From Hyparrhenia diplandra (taxonomy: Eukaryota > Streptophyta > Magnoliopsida > Poales > Poaceae): a stretch of 64,000 nt of DNA. A program made the translations under genes and the position numbers. Within the stretch, counting starts at the first letter, position 1. Every line of letters starts with the position of its first letter. Location of the stretch: contig JADLZK010005566.1 of NCBI GenBank assembly GCA_015847255.1, forward strand, positions 1 to 64,000, read 5' to 3'. Positions 1 to 12,744 of this stretch are shown here, piece by piece. The notes beneath the pieces are model-generated. The model had not been told where the DNA came from. It made no database searches and worked only from the letters and a program-made list of their open reading frames with translations.

Positions 1-1804
1 ACTCTTAGGTATTTTACTGTTTAATCAAAAAAATATATAAATCACCAAAACTAGTGGAATCATGTTAGTCAAGCCCTATACTATGTTGTTATTCATTTTA
101 AACCCTTATTTTTCGTTTTAAAAACCTCTATATTTTATGCTATAAGGTATACCAACATACGGTAGCGACTTGCCTCCCTCGGTCGATCATCCTTGTCGTC
201 GTCCCACGTTGCATCCAACGTTGAGACAAATAAACACTAAACGGATCGAGGCCTACAACGGCCCATACAAGCCCACGCTTTATGTCGACTCACACCACCG
301 ACCACCGAGAGCATGGCCCCGGAATTCCACGGACTTGCAAGATAGCGCCGCCGTCGCCGTCGCTTCGGCGCCCGGTGATTCCAGTATGGAGGGGGAGCGC
401 GGGGATGGGCGGCGACCTCGGCGACAGCGTGGGAGGACGCCATCGCTCTTGCGGGCGCGCTCGTACCTCGCCCGGCGTCCTACGCCGCCGACGGCTGCTC
501 GCGGCGTCCTCGCTCCCGGCGTGCGCTGCTAGGTGGGGCACCCCTAGTCGAAGTCGCCCCTCGCCGGGGTCGTGCCGATGCTCACCGGCGCTCGCTCCCC
601 TTCTTGATCCGGCGAGGCACATCGGTATGGCTCCATCGGCGCTCTTCTTCCATTTGGTGGACTTGGAGGCGTAATGCATATATCTGTGTTGTTGCTCAGT
701 TCTAGCGATGCATGGTGTTGCTTATCGAGCCCATATGTGCTTGCATAATGTGTTGTAAATTGATTTCAAATACTATTGTAAATGAAATCACGAGAAAAAG
801 ATGTTGTTGGATTAATGCAATTTCATATGGCTAAATAAAAGATCTATTTCCTTTTGCAATTTCGCAGTTTCATATGGCTACACATTGGTCATTGCAATTT
901 TATCGAGTGCATACTCTGCAGGCCCCCATGTGGTCGCCTTACACTAACTTAGGAAAACCAAAAGTATTTGAACACCATCCGGTCAATGTGATGCAGAGGG
1001 GACAATGGTACCACTAGAATTCACCAATACCACCATCCGTGATTGATCCTTGAAGAATAGAAGAAAAATAATTGATGGTTGTGTATTCGAGAGATCCCTT
1101 CTTTGGAAAAGCAAGTGGTGGCTATGTGTGATTCATGCAAAGATGTATGGTTTAGGCATTCATCGACGACCTTTTGTGGTTTGTTCTTTTTCCTTGTCAC
1201 ACACCTTTGAATTGTTTCCTTTGTTTTTACCTCCCTTTTTCGCACACTTGCACTTCTTCTCATACCAAGCTTTTTGGCGCTTTGAGGTTTTTGTTTCCAC
1301 CTCTTTTTTTCTTTAGGGTTCTTTGTACTCAACAATTCATTGGAAGAGTAACATTGGTGAGAGCGATGATGGGATCCATAGGGCTTGCAGCACCATTCAT
1401 TTTTCTTCTATTTGCTTGCTGAGCATGTCAAGTGTGTTGTTTACTAACAAGATGCATTACGGATGGCTTGCATTTCGATGTGCCAAATTGTTGAATTTGC
1501 GAGCCATATCTTTGTAGTTCAATAATTCATCTAATTTTGGATTCTCTATTATGTCTCGGCCTTTGTTGTCCTGTACTTTTCCCCTTTGCGTGCTTCCCGC
1601 GTCCATCTCTTGATTATATAGTGCGTGGGAAGTAATTTGATATTCATCAAATCAAGGACTTTTAAAAGCATGGCCACATAGTATTCCAAGTCTATTGAAT
1701 TGCCCACGCATGCATGCAGGGACTTGGGAAGTACATCGAGCTGCGAGTTGTGTGCAAAAGCATATTCTGCAGGTCCGATGAGCCTTGCATCTCGGGACAC
1801 CAAG
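1..1804. other. AT-rich DNA with a GC-rich patch, no recognised gene
   Basis: Most of this stretch is AT-rich. A GC-rich patch at about 330-620 is open in several overlapping frames on both strands, which is expected from base composition alone, and none of the translations resembles a family I know. The patch lacks a convincing start context or splice sites. The rest (680-1800) has only short unremarkable open frames. I see no RNA gene or defined repeat here. Confidence 0.5.
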
Positions 1805-1819
1805 TCTGAAGAACGATTC

Positions 1820-4800
1820 TTTTTTTTTTTTCAAAACCAGGGACTTTACCCGTATTGCATTAAGAGAAAGGCCGAAAGAGAGCCGAGTTTCGATACATCC
1901 TAGGCGCCCCCGTGGCGAGGTGCGGGTGTGGCGAATAGGCAAAACACTAACAAAAAGGCACCGAGCTACAGCGGTGGAGCGAGTGTCGTACTAAGCGTAA
2001 AGCGGTTGCGACGAAGAAAGAGCGAACGACGGCGATCGCGGCTCGGTGGAGCGTCGCCCGGCGGTGGGCGGGGCGAGCACATCCACAATGTCGGCGCTGC
2101 GGCTGGCGGGCGTTGCTCTTGAAGTGGCTACGGAACTCTCTCCACGGCGGGTGTCGTTACGGAACCTCGGCGTTCGCCCCGCTTGACTTGCCCCACCTAG
2201 CAGCATGATGCGGCGAGCCCTGCATTTCGGCCCGGGATCCCGGTAGGGCGGACTTTGCGGCGAGGACGGCCGCTCTGCAAGGGGGTCAGCCGCCGTTTTC
2301 CACCGGCCGCGGACGCGTGATGCACAACCGGGCGGCGAAGTCGATCGTGGGCGGCTCCGGCAGGCAACTCCGAGGGAGGTGATGAAGCTGCCGCGGCCGG
2401 CTGTCTAGACAAACACCAAGCTAGCGGGCGGTAGAAGACGGTCCGTCATTGAGAGGCGTCCACGGCAACGCGCGGCGCACCCACCTCCTCCACTCCACCC
2501 CTCGGCGTGACGCCGGGCGTCGTGGGGTGCGAGGAAGCTCCGCTTCGGCGGTCGTGAGCGGCTTTGCCGTGGGGCGTAGCGAAGCGGCGCGCCCGGCCCG
2601 ACCGTGGTGGCGGCGTCATGAATGCGTGGCAAGTGCGCCGCGGCGCGGCGGTGCCGAAATCTGCGAAGAAGGGTCGTCGATGCTGACGCAAGTCCGCGAA
2701 GCGGCCACGCCGGCCTCGGCGCCACAGCATCCCACGAGTTGAGCGGCGGGAGCGTGGGCGGGGAGGGAGGCTCGGTTGCGTAGCCAGAGGCCGGCGGCCA
2801 GCCTTGGCGGGAGGCCACAAGCTCATCGAGCATCGGGTCCTGGGCGGGATCGTGCCCTCGGTATTTGGGCGAGGCGGGTCAAGCTTGTGCGGTCGGTGCT
2901 TTCAGCACGAAGGATGGCCTGGCTTCGGCGTGGCGTGGCCGAGCCGAGCGGGTAGGGGGCCGAGCAAAGGATTTGCCCGACGAAGGGGGACCGGTGGCCT
3001 AACGAGCCGGTGATTTGTCGGCAACCGACGGACCTTGTGACAACGCTCGGCTGTCTGAGCACGCCTTGGCGGAGGTCTCGGTTCATTGCTCGTAGGGGGC
3101 GTGTTATGGGAGGGCTGCGCGGTGCACACAATCCCTTGCGGTGCCTCATCTTTGCGGCGGGGAGAGGGCGGTCGGGCGGCACCGGGCGCGGCGTGGTCCC
3201 CGCCCGGGCGGTTGGGCAAAGGCCTAACGAGGAGGGCGGCAGACGCCGTCGGCGGGGCGGGAGGGGGGCGGCGCCAGCGCCCGGCGCCCCTAGACAAGGG
3301 TGAAGCCGTCGTCGTCGATGAGGGGCGCGAGCGGTGTAGGATGGTCCCCGAGCGGGCCCTGTTGGCGGCGGTCGGTGAGCGGCGGAGGGCGGCAATGGTG
3401 GCCCCTGGTCGGCGGTGGGGCGAAGGGCGCCGGCGCGGCGTCGCCCGAGGCCTGGGGGCGGCACCTAAGCGCGGGAGGAGGCGCACGAAGGCGTCGGCGT
3501 AGTCCCCGGGCGGCCCGACGGCGGTGGCGGCGCCGACGGCGCTGCGCCCGGCCCGTTCGGCGCCCGAGGGGCGTAGTCAGCGTTGGCGAGTCGAGGAGTA
3601 CACAGCGAGGCCACCCGTGTGCAATGGGGAGGGGAGGGGAGGGCGTGTGTCTTTCGGCGAGGGCGGGATGGACAAGCGGCTGCGACGGTGGGGAGCCTCG
3701 GCTCGGCATACTCCTCCTGTCGTCCGGTGTCGGAGAAGGGCGTCCACCAGCCGCATCCCCTTGGGCCGACCCGACGGAGGGGGCGGGGTTGGTGAGGCGC
3801 GCCCGAGGGCAGGGCTTGTGTCGAAGCAGGAGTGGCGGGCGGCGTTGGCGGAGAGGCGGCGGCGGGATCGGAGCGGGGGTCGCCTGAGCGACCTGCCGCC
3901 TTCACCAGCGGCGGCGGCGGGCGGGTCGGCGGTGGTGGGAGCCATGAGGTTAGCGAGTCGTCGTCCTCGACCTCGCCCTCCCCTGCGACATCCGCGGCGG
4001 GCGGGCGGGGAAAAGGCACCAGCCACAGGGGGCGGGGACCTCCGTGCACACACGACCATCGCGGACTCGTCCCCCAACTTGGAGGCGTCGGGCTCGGCGG
4101 TGGTGTCGTGTCGTGGTGGTGGCGGCTCACCCGGGCATGGCGAGCCAAGCGGCACCACGGTGGGGGAGGCGGGTGGTGGTGGAGGGCGACCCGCCAAGGT
4201 CGGCCGTCGCGCGGCTCCCGGGAGGGCGAGCCGTTGCCGTCGAGCTGGGCTTGCGCGCCCGAGCAAACGCATGTGGGCGTCGGCGTGGGCGGACTGAGTG
4301 GTGGCGCGGGGAGGTGGCGCGAGGCGACCGCCCGGTCCATGCGCCGCGGCGAGGACGACCTCGTCGGCGGCGGCGACAGGGGGGAGAGCGGCGCCCGAGT
4401 GGCGATGGCCCCGCGGTGGCCCCCGGGGCGGCGGCGAGTCGGCGTCGGCGCGTCGACCATGGCTTCGGCGGCGGCGAATCGGCGGCCCCTCCGGCCAGCG
4501 GTGGCTCGGGCGCAAGGCGAGGGCGCCCGCAGACGGGACGCAGATCTGGCGGCGGAGGCCCTCTTTGGCCGCCCCGACGCGAAAGGCGGCGGGTCAACGA
4601 CGGCGGCGATGGCGGCGGTCGAAGCGGATCAGCGGCCCTCCGTGAAGGGCGGCGCTCCGCGGGGCGGGGCGGCGGCGGTGGGCCCCCCCCGGGCTCGGGC
4701 GGGCGGAGGGTCACTGAAGGGGGAGGAGGAACGGGAGGGGTTGGTGGTGGGGAGGTGTAGGGAGCGGAGGGGGCCGCCGGCGCCGGGATGGAGGCCGCCG

Positions 4801-5062
4801 GCGGCAGGGCGCCAGCGCCCCTACCGGACCCGCACGACCCAGCCCCCCCTTCGCGAACGGTCATTTTTGCAAAGTTGAGCTTTGATTGGCGATCCCCGCT
4901 GAAAGAGAGACCTCCCACTGAAGACTAATTGCATGGTGGACTCGATAACGAGATCTTCCCCCGTCAAATACGTAGCTCCGCTACGTATCTGCGCTTGATT
5001 ACACGAATCCGCAAGAACGAAGAGCTGAAATCCATGCCAAGTAGGAGTATATTGAAGCGAAC
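1820..5062 (-). mobile_element. LINE-like non-LTR retroelement, degenerate, no reverse transcriptase seen
   Basis: On the minus strand this segment ends in a poly-A tail (plus-strand poly-T at 1820-1831). The tail is preceded by a 3' end of the grass L1 type (TTAATGCAATACGGG). The body is extremely GC-rich. Around 3300-3330 it encodes the peptide DDDGFTLV on the minus strand, and the LINE-like insertion at about 25 kb carries the same peptide just before a zinc knuckle. A candidate target-site duplication is CTGAAGAACGATTC at 1806-1819 beside the tail and CTGAAGAACAGATTC at 5063-5077 on the far side, with one base extra. That match sets the 5' boundary used here and is the weakest part of the call. 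No endonuclease or reverse transcriptase is visible, so the copy is non-autonomous or internally deleted. Confidence 0.6.
3290..4460 (-). pseudogene. Remnant of LINE ORF1-like (gag-like) coding region
   Basis: Minus-strand frames across this part encode proline-, arginine- and alanine-rich low-complexity protein. The longest open frame, 3465-4460, has 331 codons, and a second frame (3290-3709) ends in DDDGFTLV and a stop. In plant L1-type elements and related gag-like proteins this acidic-aromatic motif lies upstream of a CCHC zinc knuckle. Here the knuckle is not visible in any frame. The GC-rich composition keeps all frames open, so open-frame length is weak evidence. I read it as a decayed ORF1 and not as a host gene. 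Confidence 0.4.
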
Positions 5063-5077
5063 CTGAAGAACAGATTC

Positions 5078-8000
5078 TGATGAGCTAGTGTGCAAAAGCA
5101 TATAGTAGCTGAGGCCCCGGTTTTGTCTCTGCCCCATCCTGCAGGTCTATTTGATCCCAATTCCCAACTCCACAATGCTGGGGCCGTTTGGTCGGTGCGG
5201 GTCACCACTCACCAGCTATCACTCACAATGCTGGTGCGGTAACAAGAATAAATCTTTACCGAGGCACGCGAAAGCACATACACAGACCACTGTCGTCATG
5301 CATGTTCTTCACGGTTCACCAAAACAGATCCATCTCTGATGCATCATGTTGCCTGTCATGGATTCATCCATGACATAATGCTACTGCAGCTAATAAGCTA
5401 TACATAATAACAGCTAGCTATCATCTTCTTTGTCGACATCGCCTGCAACATGCATGGGATGGGGGATGGGATCGACCAGGCTGCACAGGCGTCAGTCCGA
5501 GAATCACTAGAAAGTATCTGCACGGCAATCATTGTTGCTACTACTGTTATCAGGCTCTCCATCAAAGTGTGGAGCTCTTACTTAGTACTAATCAAAGTGA
5601 AAGGTGAACTAATCAAAGCATCCACTGATCAGGTACCAACAAAGTGGCCATTGTTAACCTGAGGCGAGCTACCTAGCTTTAGGGCTGCCATTATCATAAG
5701 CTGCTTGCATCGGGCCAAATAAAGGTCTGTGTCATTGGGGAATCTAATGAGCATACCATCGACAAAGCCTGCCTGAGAGAGCTGAAAGCACTGAAAGTGC
5801 ATTTTAATTCCCCATCCTACATAGACCTAGCTACTGATTGATCGATGGTAAGGATCAAGGATCATATATAATCCCAATCCATGTTTGGATCTAATTCAGT
5901 TGGCGCATTATTTGGATGGCGAATGTAATACAGGCCACTGGATCAGAGAACTAGCTAGTATCAACTTATTAACGACCGTAGATCACTTCACTGTGAGGGT
6001 AATATGGAACAACTGGAAGGCCGGAATCCTAGGACGGATGAAAGGCCGGCTGGCCACTGACTGAAAGGTGAAGACTCAAGACTGAAACCTCCATGGCAAA
6101 CCTCCAAGGCAAACCTCCATGGCCACTTGGATCCCCACTCCTGAGTCCTGACCCTGCTGGTTCTGAACAAGATCGGTGGGTTACCGCATTGTGGGGTTGT
6201 TGGCTTGTTGAGGAACAGTAGGAAAGCTGACTCATGGATAGTGGACGTACTGATGTGACAGCGATTGGGCCGCTGCCGGGGCCGGCCGGCATGCAGATGA
6301 ATGCTGAGCGAATTCACTTTTTCCTGTTGGGGACCGATCGACCGACCGAGAGAATGGAGATGCAGGCTAGTGATCAGATGGTAAAATGGAATCGCTGCAT
6401 CGATTGGGTAGCGGGGTGTGGCGTGTCGTGGAGCTGAAGCAGAGTCGTCGATGATGGATTGTTCATTCAGCTAGCTCCGGGGGTTTGGCGTCGTACAGTA
6501 TGTTCTTGTGAGCTCCGATTCGGTCGTCTAATCGAAGTGAGGGCAACAAGTGTCGTCGTGGGGGCCAACGTGCGCCGTTTACCATTATGATGTGTACATG
6601 ATGATACATGGTCTTACTAATTTGTTGCTGTTACTATTCTGAATGATTGAGGTCACCAACAGGAAACAAATAAATCTTCACGTACAAGTACAGTACAGAA
6701 CCCTTTGAAATAGGTTTTGGATTTACCATTAGGTAGGAAGCAGCAAGGGACTATAGTCCTAAGCACTACTAGAAAAAAGAATCTAGATTGATAGATTCTG
6801 ACGATCGAGTAAATAGGCTCAGGCTTTTGTCCCTCAGAGGCTCAGACGACCCTCAGTCCCAAACTTCAACAGCATCTCTGATCCATTGGGGTCGCCCATC
6901 TGATCTGATCTGATCGCTGTGATGACAACTACTGCTGGTTTATTTGAATTTGAAGATCTAGAAACAATAATGCTGCACTGGTTTGGAGTCTGTCCCTCCA
7001 AAGATCTTTACCGAGACCCGAGAAAAGCACTAGCCAGCAGCAGTTCGTCGCTGTCGTCATTCACCAAGCAAATCTGATCTCCCCCTCTCGTGCTCTTCAT
7101 ATTAAAGCTGCCGCTAATGCTGTGGTGGCTTTCTTTATCCATCCTGGTTGTATATATACTCCTACATGGGCCCAACAACACGCATGTAGTACGAGAATTC
7201 ACAGAAAGAGAGGAGTAAAACCTGCGGCAGCTACGAAGGAAAGGAACTAAACAAAGTGTTGCCTGAACCAAATGTGTGTGTGTGTGTGTGTGGTTGGGGT
7301 GCTTCATTCAGTGTTCATGCATCAGAGCTTTAGCTGCACTGAAAGTCTGAAAAGCATGCACATGAAGAACAGAAAACCAAAGCTATTAAGGCGCCAAAGA
7401 CACCGTTACCCCGCCCCTAGAGGTGACAAAGACGATTTTGCACACTGAGGTTCTATCACCATAAATTGTAACTGCTGGGAAGAATATTCAAAGGATGATG
7501 GTATATGATTGAGGAATGTAATCAGTTAGCACCAAAGCCTGAATGTAAAACGGCAAAAGTACATTTTGCCTCCTATCATCCTATGACCAATATACACTAG
7601 TAAAGCTGAATAGCTGATGCTCCACTCCCAATGTTCTATCCAAGTAGCTTCGGACGAGGTATGCGCAGCAGGCCGTTGGTAGCAACGACTAGGGTAGGGC
7701 TATATACAGTGGACAGTAATTATGCACAACACAAGCTATTGAAACCAAAGAGCAGGTGGTGAAAACCAAAATCAATGTATCTTGTACTTCTCACTCATAA
7801 ACTAGTATTTTAACTCCGATAAAAAACTAGAGGTGCCACTCTAGTCTTTGCAATAGTTTGCTTGATGACCGAGAGCTTTATAGGTCTTTGCTATAGTTTG
7901 CTTGAAAACTAGTTGTGCATCGTCACGCAGGAGCAATGTACTTACATTTTGCTGGTATACATGCTTGTCTGCATACGAAAGCATGAGAGTTATTCCTCTC

Positions 8001-9046
8001 GGGCGAATCATCTGGTGATGAAACATAATGAAAAGTGGCTACACCGTTTTTCAAATGAAAAGTGCTGCAAAGTGCTAGTTACTATCGACACACATTCTAT
8101 CGTTTTCGTGTTAGTGTGCGGTTTAAATGGTTAAACTTACGTGAACAGAGGAAAAAGGCCACCCCACCAAGGCTCATCCTCACCATCATCTCATGCCCAA
8201 CGAAAAGGACCATTAAATCAGTGGGTCAGGTTCAGATAGAAAGAAGGGCCACTCACTACTGACACTGAAGACTGAAAACTCTTAACGACTGAAGGAACAC
8301 TCTGAAGCTCGAACAGTTAAGCTCCCATGATGGATCAGAGGCTGCCCCTGCAGGCTTTTCCAGACGACATTATTGCAAACGCTGTAACGCATGACCTCAA
8401 TCTCTCCTTCCTGCTGACACAGTTGGAGAACTCTGAACTGGTGGAGCTCACTTTCCTGTGGCATGGCATTTGGGGATTGGAACGCTTAATAGAGATCAGA
8501 TGGAGAGGTCATGGAGATAGCACTGTGCACTGTTACTGTTATGGGTGCCAACATAATCTGGGAGAGGCCCAAAGTCACCTGCCATCTTGTTTCAAGAAAA
8601 AGTCACCTGTCATCTAACTGGATGACAATTTCAGATCCTGTGAGGCTGTGATTGTGACCTCGATTGAACACTGCAGCAATGCAGGTGGTAGAAAGCTGAA
8701 ACTGAAAATGGGCTGAAAATGGATGGGCCTGGCCGTTCTCTGAATCTCGGCCCAAACACACTTGCAAAACCTTTCAGGGACCTTTTGAATAGTGTCAAAA
8801 AAAAAAGAGAGGGTTTGGCATATATCATATTTGAAGTTTTATTATCTGTTTTGCTGAAAATCATCTCCTATGCACTTTAATTTTAAATTCTCAACTCTTT
8901 TTGTTCAAGTTTTGCATACGAAAGTTTTTTTTTAAATTTTTAATAAATATAAACATGACTTATGTCATCATAAATATGGATTAACATTTTGGCAAACTTA
9001 ACATTTTTTTCATTCAAATGGGCGAAAACCTCAGCAACATCTTGAC
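5078..9046. other. Intergenic DNA, no recognised gene
   Basis: No open frame here has the length, motif content or splice structure of a gene I recognise. A (GT)n microsatellite lies at 7272-7292. At 6764 the string CACTACTAGAAAAAA looks like one terminus of a CACTA element, but I found no matching opposite end. Two short similar stretches (about 5247-5280 and 7003-7035, both with CTTTACCGAG) hint at an old local duplication. Confidence 0.45.
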
Positions 9047-9300
9047 TAGTGTTGAAAACGGACAGAAAATTTTCCGTTCCAACCCGTTCCGTTTTCTATT
9101 TATGTCCGTCTGTTTTTCGTATTTGTGGGATCCTGTTTCGTATTTACGGGAAGTAGAAACAAAGTTTTTCCGTCCGTTTCGAGGAATCTCGTTTTCACCG
9201 AAATTGACCCGTATTTATTCCTTTTTCATCCCGTTTTTAATCTCCATAAGATATGTCCAAAAATTTATATGTTCAAAAACATAATAATCACTAATTATGC
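9047..9300. mobile_element. Possible truncated hAT-like element end
   Basis: The sequence starts TAGTGTTGAAAACGG and continues with many short copies of CCGTTTTC/TTTCCGTTCC in both orientations. This is the subterminal style of grass hAT elements, and it resembles the hAT copy at 44636-45300. No opposite terminus or target duplication was found, so this may be one end only. Alternatively it is simply a simple-sequence stretch. Confidence 0.3.
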
Positions 9301-9668
9301 ATGTTAACATGTTAGCACAAGACATCCCAATGAATATTGGACTAATAACTTCATATGTTTATATTATTTTGTGACTTTGTTTATGTATACTCGAGAATAT
9401 TTGATCGCGTTATTCTTTCTGACTCAACTTGTTTATCCGTATGTGAATATTTGTCTATGTCTAAAAGTTTGGTTTGAAGATGTGCATCACTGCATCTGTC
9501 TATTGTCGGCAATGCTCAAGCGTAATCTATGCCATTGAAATGAAATGTCATTTGTCTTGCATTCTTTATCCGTAAAGTAATGAGTGTGTGACCAGGTTGC
9601 TTTTCTCTAAAGTCAAAACTGTCAGTGTCTCCGGTCAGGAACGGCCCACAGCTGTACACTGATGCGGC

Positions 9669-9826
9669 GGCGCGAGGCAGACGTCCCTCGGCGGTGGCCG
9701 ATGCTGTCCCGACAGGCCGTGGCCACCTCGGACCGATGCATGGCGCGAGCGGCGCGAGGCAGACGTCCTCGGCGGTGGCGATACTGTCCCGACAGGCCGT
9801 GGCCACCTTGGACCCGATGCATGCCA
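9669..9826. repeat. Tandem duplication of about 75-80 bp in a GC-rich patch
   Basis: Two head-to-tail copies (about 9669-9742 and 9751-9826) share GGCGCGAGGCAGACGTCC at the start and GTCCCGACAGGCCGTGG in the middle. They differ by several substitutions and small indels. The patch (9620-10110) is GC-rich and open in several frames, but no family is recognisable in it. Confidence 0.7.
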
Positions 9827-10416
9827 CGGGCAGGTCGGCGGTGTAGGGGGTCACCGGGCGGCGGTGGGGAACAATCCACGTCGTCAGTGATCGACACCGA
9901 TTCCTCCCCGTACGTTCTGTTACACCACCAGCTGTCTGGTGGGGGTGGCGGCGGTGACGGTGGTGGTGGCGGTGGCGAGGGCGGCCACCACGGGCGGGAA
10001 CGGCGACCCGGCGCCAGCCATATACGGCCGTACGCCGGCGCGTTCTTCTGGCCGCGATTTGCTGGTCCCTCTCGCAGCGACCACCGAGCTAGGGCGAGGA
10101 AGATGAACCTTGGCGACATTTGTGTTTGTTTTCTCCAATATCTCACTCACAGGCTATACCTATCGACCATGCATGGAACCATCTCAAATATCCCACTAAA
10201 TTACTATTGGCAGGCTATACACCTATCAGCCATGTATGAGACATAGACGATATACTAGTAGTCTTGGATATTTATAGCTCTCGATCTCGTTCTCATTGGT
10301 GGACATGATTCATGGTTGGTGCACAAGGAGATGCGTTTTGGTAACCGTTACCGTTCCTAATAACTCACATACAAAATATTTTTATTCAAGTCATCTAAGA
10401 AACGTTGCATGCAAAT

Positions 10417-10604
10417 CAGTACTTGCTAGTGTTAAGTTAGATGGGGCAGCATTATGCATGATCAGTGCTTGCTACTGTTAAATTGGATGGGGCAGCAGCA
10501 TGCATATGGTCAGTGTGCTTGCTAGTACAAGTTAAATTGGATGGGGGCATCATGCATGGTCAGTGATTTCTAGTGTTGAAATGCATGGGGAAGCATCATG
10601 ATGG
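10417..10604. repeat. Minisatellite, four units of 44-50 bp
   Basis: Four adjacent diverged units begin at about 10417, 10463, 10511 and 10561. Each starts CAGT, contains TTGCTAGTGTTAAATT or a variant, then ATGGGGCAGCAT and ATGCATG. Unit length varies from 44 to 50 bp. No coding potential is apparent. Confidence 0.8.
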
Positions 10605-11018
10605 CATGAATGGATGTAGCTTATCGTTCAACCTCTCAGGTGTTATTGGTCGTGTTTCACAGAATGTATAATATATGATAAAAGTTAAAACTACGATATA
10701 TTTAAATCTAAATTTGCTTGTGCTTTCTATCAAGATAAAAAATTTATCAAATTGTATTTTAAAGCGATACAGGATGAGCACATTGTCATATTATTATTAT
10801 CAATATTAACTTATATTATGGATGTCATGGTCGTTATAAAATAAATTATTTTTTCCCATTCAAAGTCTAAATCATTCTCACTTTTTATAGGCTCCACATT
10901 AATTCTCACCGGATGTGTTATCTATACCCAATAATAAAACACGAAAATTTTGTCAATCTGCCTGACTTTCCGTCTGCCCTCTCGGTCCTTCGCCTGTCCA
11001 TCCACCCGACTTTGTTTC

Positions 11019-11277
11019 GGGGTGTGTTTAGTTGGTGAAATATTTTGGGTTAAATTTCTTTGAAGACCTTTCGTTTGTATTTGGTAATTATTGTCCCTAT
11101 CGTGGACTAACTAGGTTTAAAAGATTCGATCTCGCACTTTTCAGTCAAACTATGCAATTTGTTTTTTTTATTTACCTACATTTTAGTATCTCATAAATGC
11201 GTCAAAAAAGATTTGATTTGATAGATCTTTGAGATTGGCTTTTTTGGGTTTCTTTTTCAGCAACTGAACACACCCTC
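11019..11277. mobile_element. MITE with 16-bp terminal inverted repeats inside the Helitron
   Basis: The left end GGGTGTGTTTAGTTGG and the right end (GCAACTGAACACACCC on the plus strand) form nearly perfect inverted repeats about 260 bp apart, around an AT-rich core. Size and termini fit a small non-autonomous DNA transposon. I could not define a convincing target duplication, so the superfamily is left open. Confidence 0.65.
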
Positions 11278-11329
11278 AATAGCAAGACAGAGACAAATTA
11301 GAAGTCCGGACCTAAAATTCACCCCGCCC

Positions 11330-11845
11330 CTCGCGTGATTAATCGTGCTCCTCTCGACGCGTGCACGGCCACCTGCTTCGCACGGCTTTCGCGACGGGTC
11401 TTCGGACTCCGGCGGCCTGACGCGCGCACGCGACGGCAGCCAGGCACCCGACTCCGGCGACCCTCCCGTGCGGTTTCGCGGCCCGACGGCGCGACCCGGG
11501 GGCTTCAGGACGGCACGCCTCCGCCGGTTGCTCCTTCGTGCGACCTCGGCCTCGGCCGGTTGCTCCTCCGAGCAACGCATCCGACCGCGCGGACGAACGA
11601 CGTCCCGACCGCCCGCTCCGCGGCCTCACGCCACGACCGCGTGCAGCTCCCGAGCGGCGTCCGGCCTTCGCTGTAGGGCGGGCCCACGCGGCACGCCCCC
11701 GAGCGGCGTGGGCGGATCGTGGCAAGGCGCGCGCGCTGCCATTTCGCGTGGATCAGCAGGCAGCGGCGGACGGTTCTCGCGAACCGCAGCTAGGCGGCGG
11801 CGGTTAGAGGATAAGGCCGTGATTTTTTTCACCCGTTGAGAAAGA
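11330..11845. other. GC-rich coding-like segment inside the Helitron
   Basis: This segment is strikingly GC-rich against flanks that are mostly A and T, and it is open in several frames on both strands. None of the translations matches a family I recognise, and compositional bias alone gives such frames. Rice Helitrons often carry pieces of genes, so a captured exon or 5' UTR is the likeliest explanation, but the donor cannot be named from sequence alone. Confidence 0.5.
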
Positions 11846-12744
11846 GAAACCGTCCGTGGGATTGGTGTTGGAGGATAAGGTTGTGTGTTTTGCACAAACC
11901 ACCCTTATTCTTCTGTGAATGTAATAATAATCCAAAAGATTATTTATATATATTCCAGATTTATGTTTTAACCCTCAGGTTTTAACATAACCGCAACATA
12001 TTATATTTACCTCTTGTAAATATTTATTTTAAACTTACGTTTAAATGAGTTATGGTGCTGATAACGTATTACGAGTTCATTTACCTACGTTCTGTTTCAT
12101 TCACTTTCCTCGCAATTCTACTCGCAACCCCCGCACCCGGAATCAACTTTTGGGCCAAAGCTACCAGCCCATGTATACAGACCGGATGAGGCCTATATCA
12201 GAATTAGAGTGCGGTGGCAAAGCCTGCCTTGCCCATCGCGAAGCCTACACAGATTGGGAATCAACAAAACTTCGCCGACCAACGCGACGGCGTGGCCTGC
12301 AGTCAAAGTTCACGCCCACGGTCTCCACGACCCAACGATTCGTGCCGGTTGCCACCCCCAGCCTTGAGCTCCCTCCAACTCGTGGTGCACTCGCGCCGGT
12401 TGCCAAATCACGATCAGAGCTCTCTCCTATCTTCCCAAGGTTATATACATATATTGATAATATTTGCTAATATTTTAGACAACAATGCCATCATAAAAAG
12501 AGAGTATAACTTTTAAATTTTGTAGAGTATAAAAAATAGATCTGTAACATTGTTGTCCTTATTTTATTAGCGAGCCCATTCATTTGTGAATGCTGTAGCA
12601 ACTACCGATAATATTAAAAGTAGCAACTATATACAAATTTAAGTTGTTGCAATCGTTGTAGCTGTGCAGCATAGTTGAAATAAACAAGTCAAAATTTGAT
12701 AATTTTTTTTCTCCCGTTGCAACACACGGGCATGTCCCCTAGTA

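Larger units (their letters stand above)
10921..12742 (+). mobile_element. Non-autonomous Helitron carrying GC-rich gene-like DNA
   Basis: The element starts TCTATACCC immediately after an A (10920) and ends CTAG immediately before a T (12743), the A|T insertion pattern of Helitrons. Near the 3' end, at about 12714-12730, is CCCGTTGCAACACACGGG, which can form a short hairpin. This is the hallmark 3' structure of rice Helitrons and is followed by CATGTCCC and CTAG. There are no terminal inverted repeats or target duplication, as expected. No Rep/helicase sequence is present, so the copy is non-autonomous. It carries a MITE-like insertion near its 5' end and a GC-rich segment (about 11330-11820) that may be captured gene sequence. 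Confidence 0.82.

Noticed and set aside
3465..4460. 331-codon minus-strand open frame as a host gene
   Set aside because: The region is so GC-rich that nearly every frame on both strands is open. The protein is low-complexity and the segment lies inside a LINE-like element.
6764..6785. CACTA element starting at CACTACTAGAAAAAA
   Set aside because: Only one terminus was found, with no partner or target duplication within reach.
12045..12470. 141-codon open frame inside the Helitron as a gene
   Set aside because: No recognised family, no splice context and no conserved motif; it is probably a chance frame.
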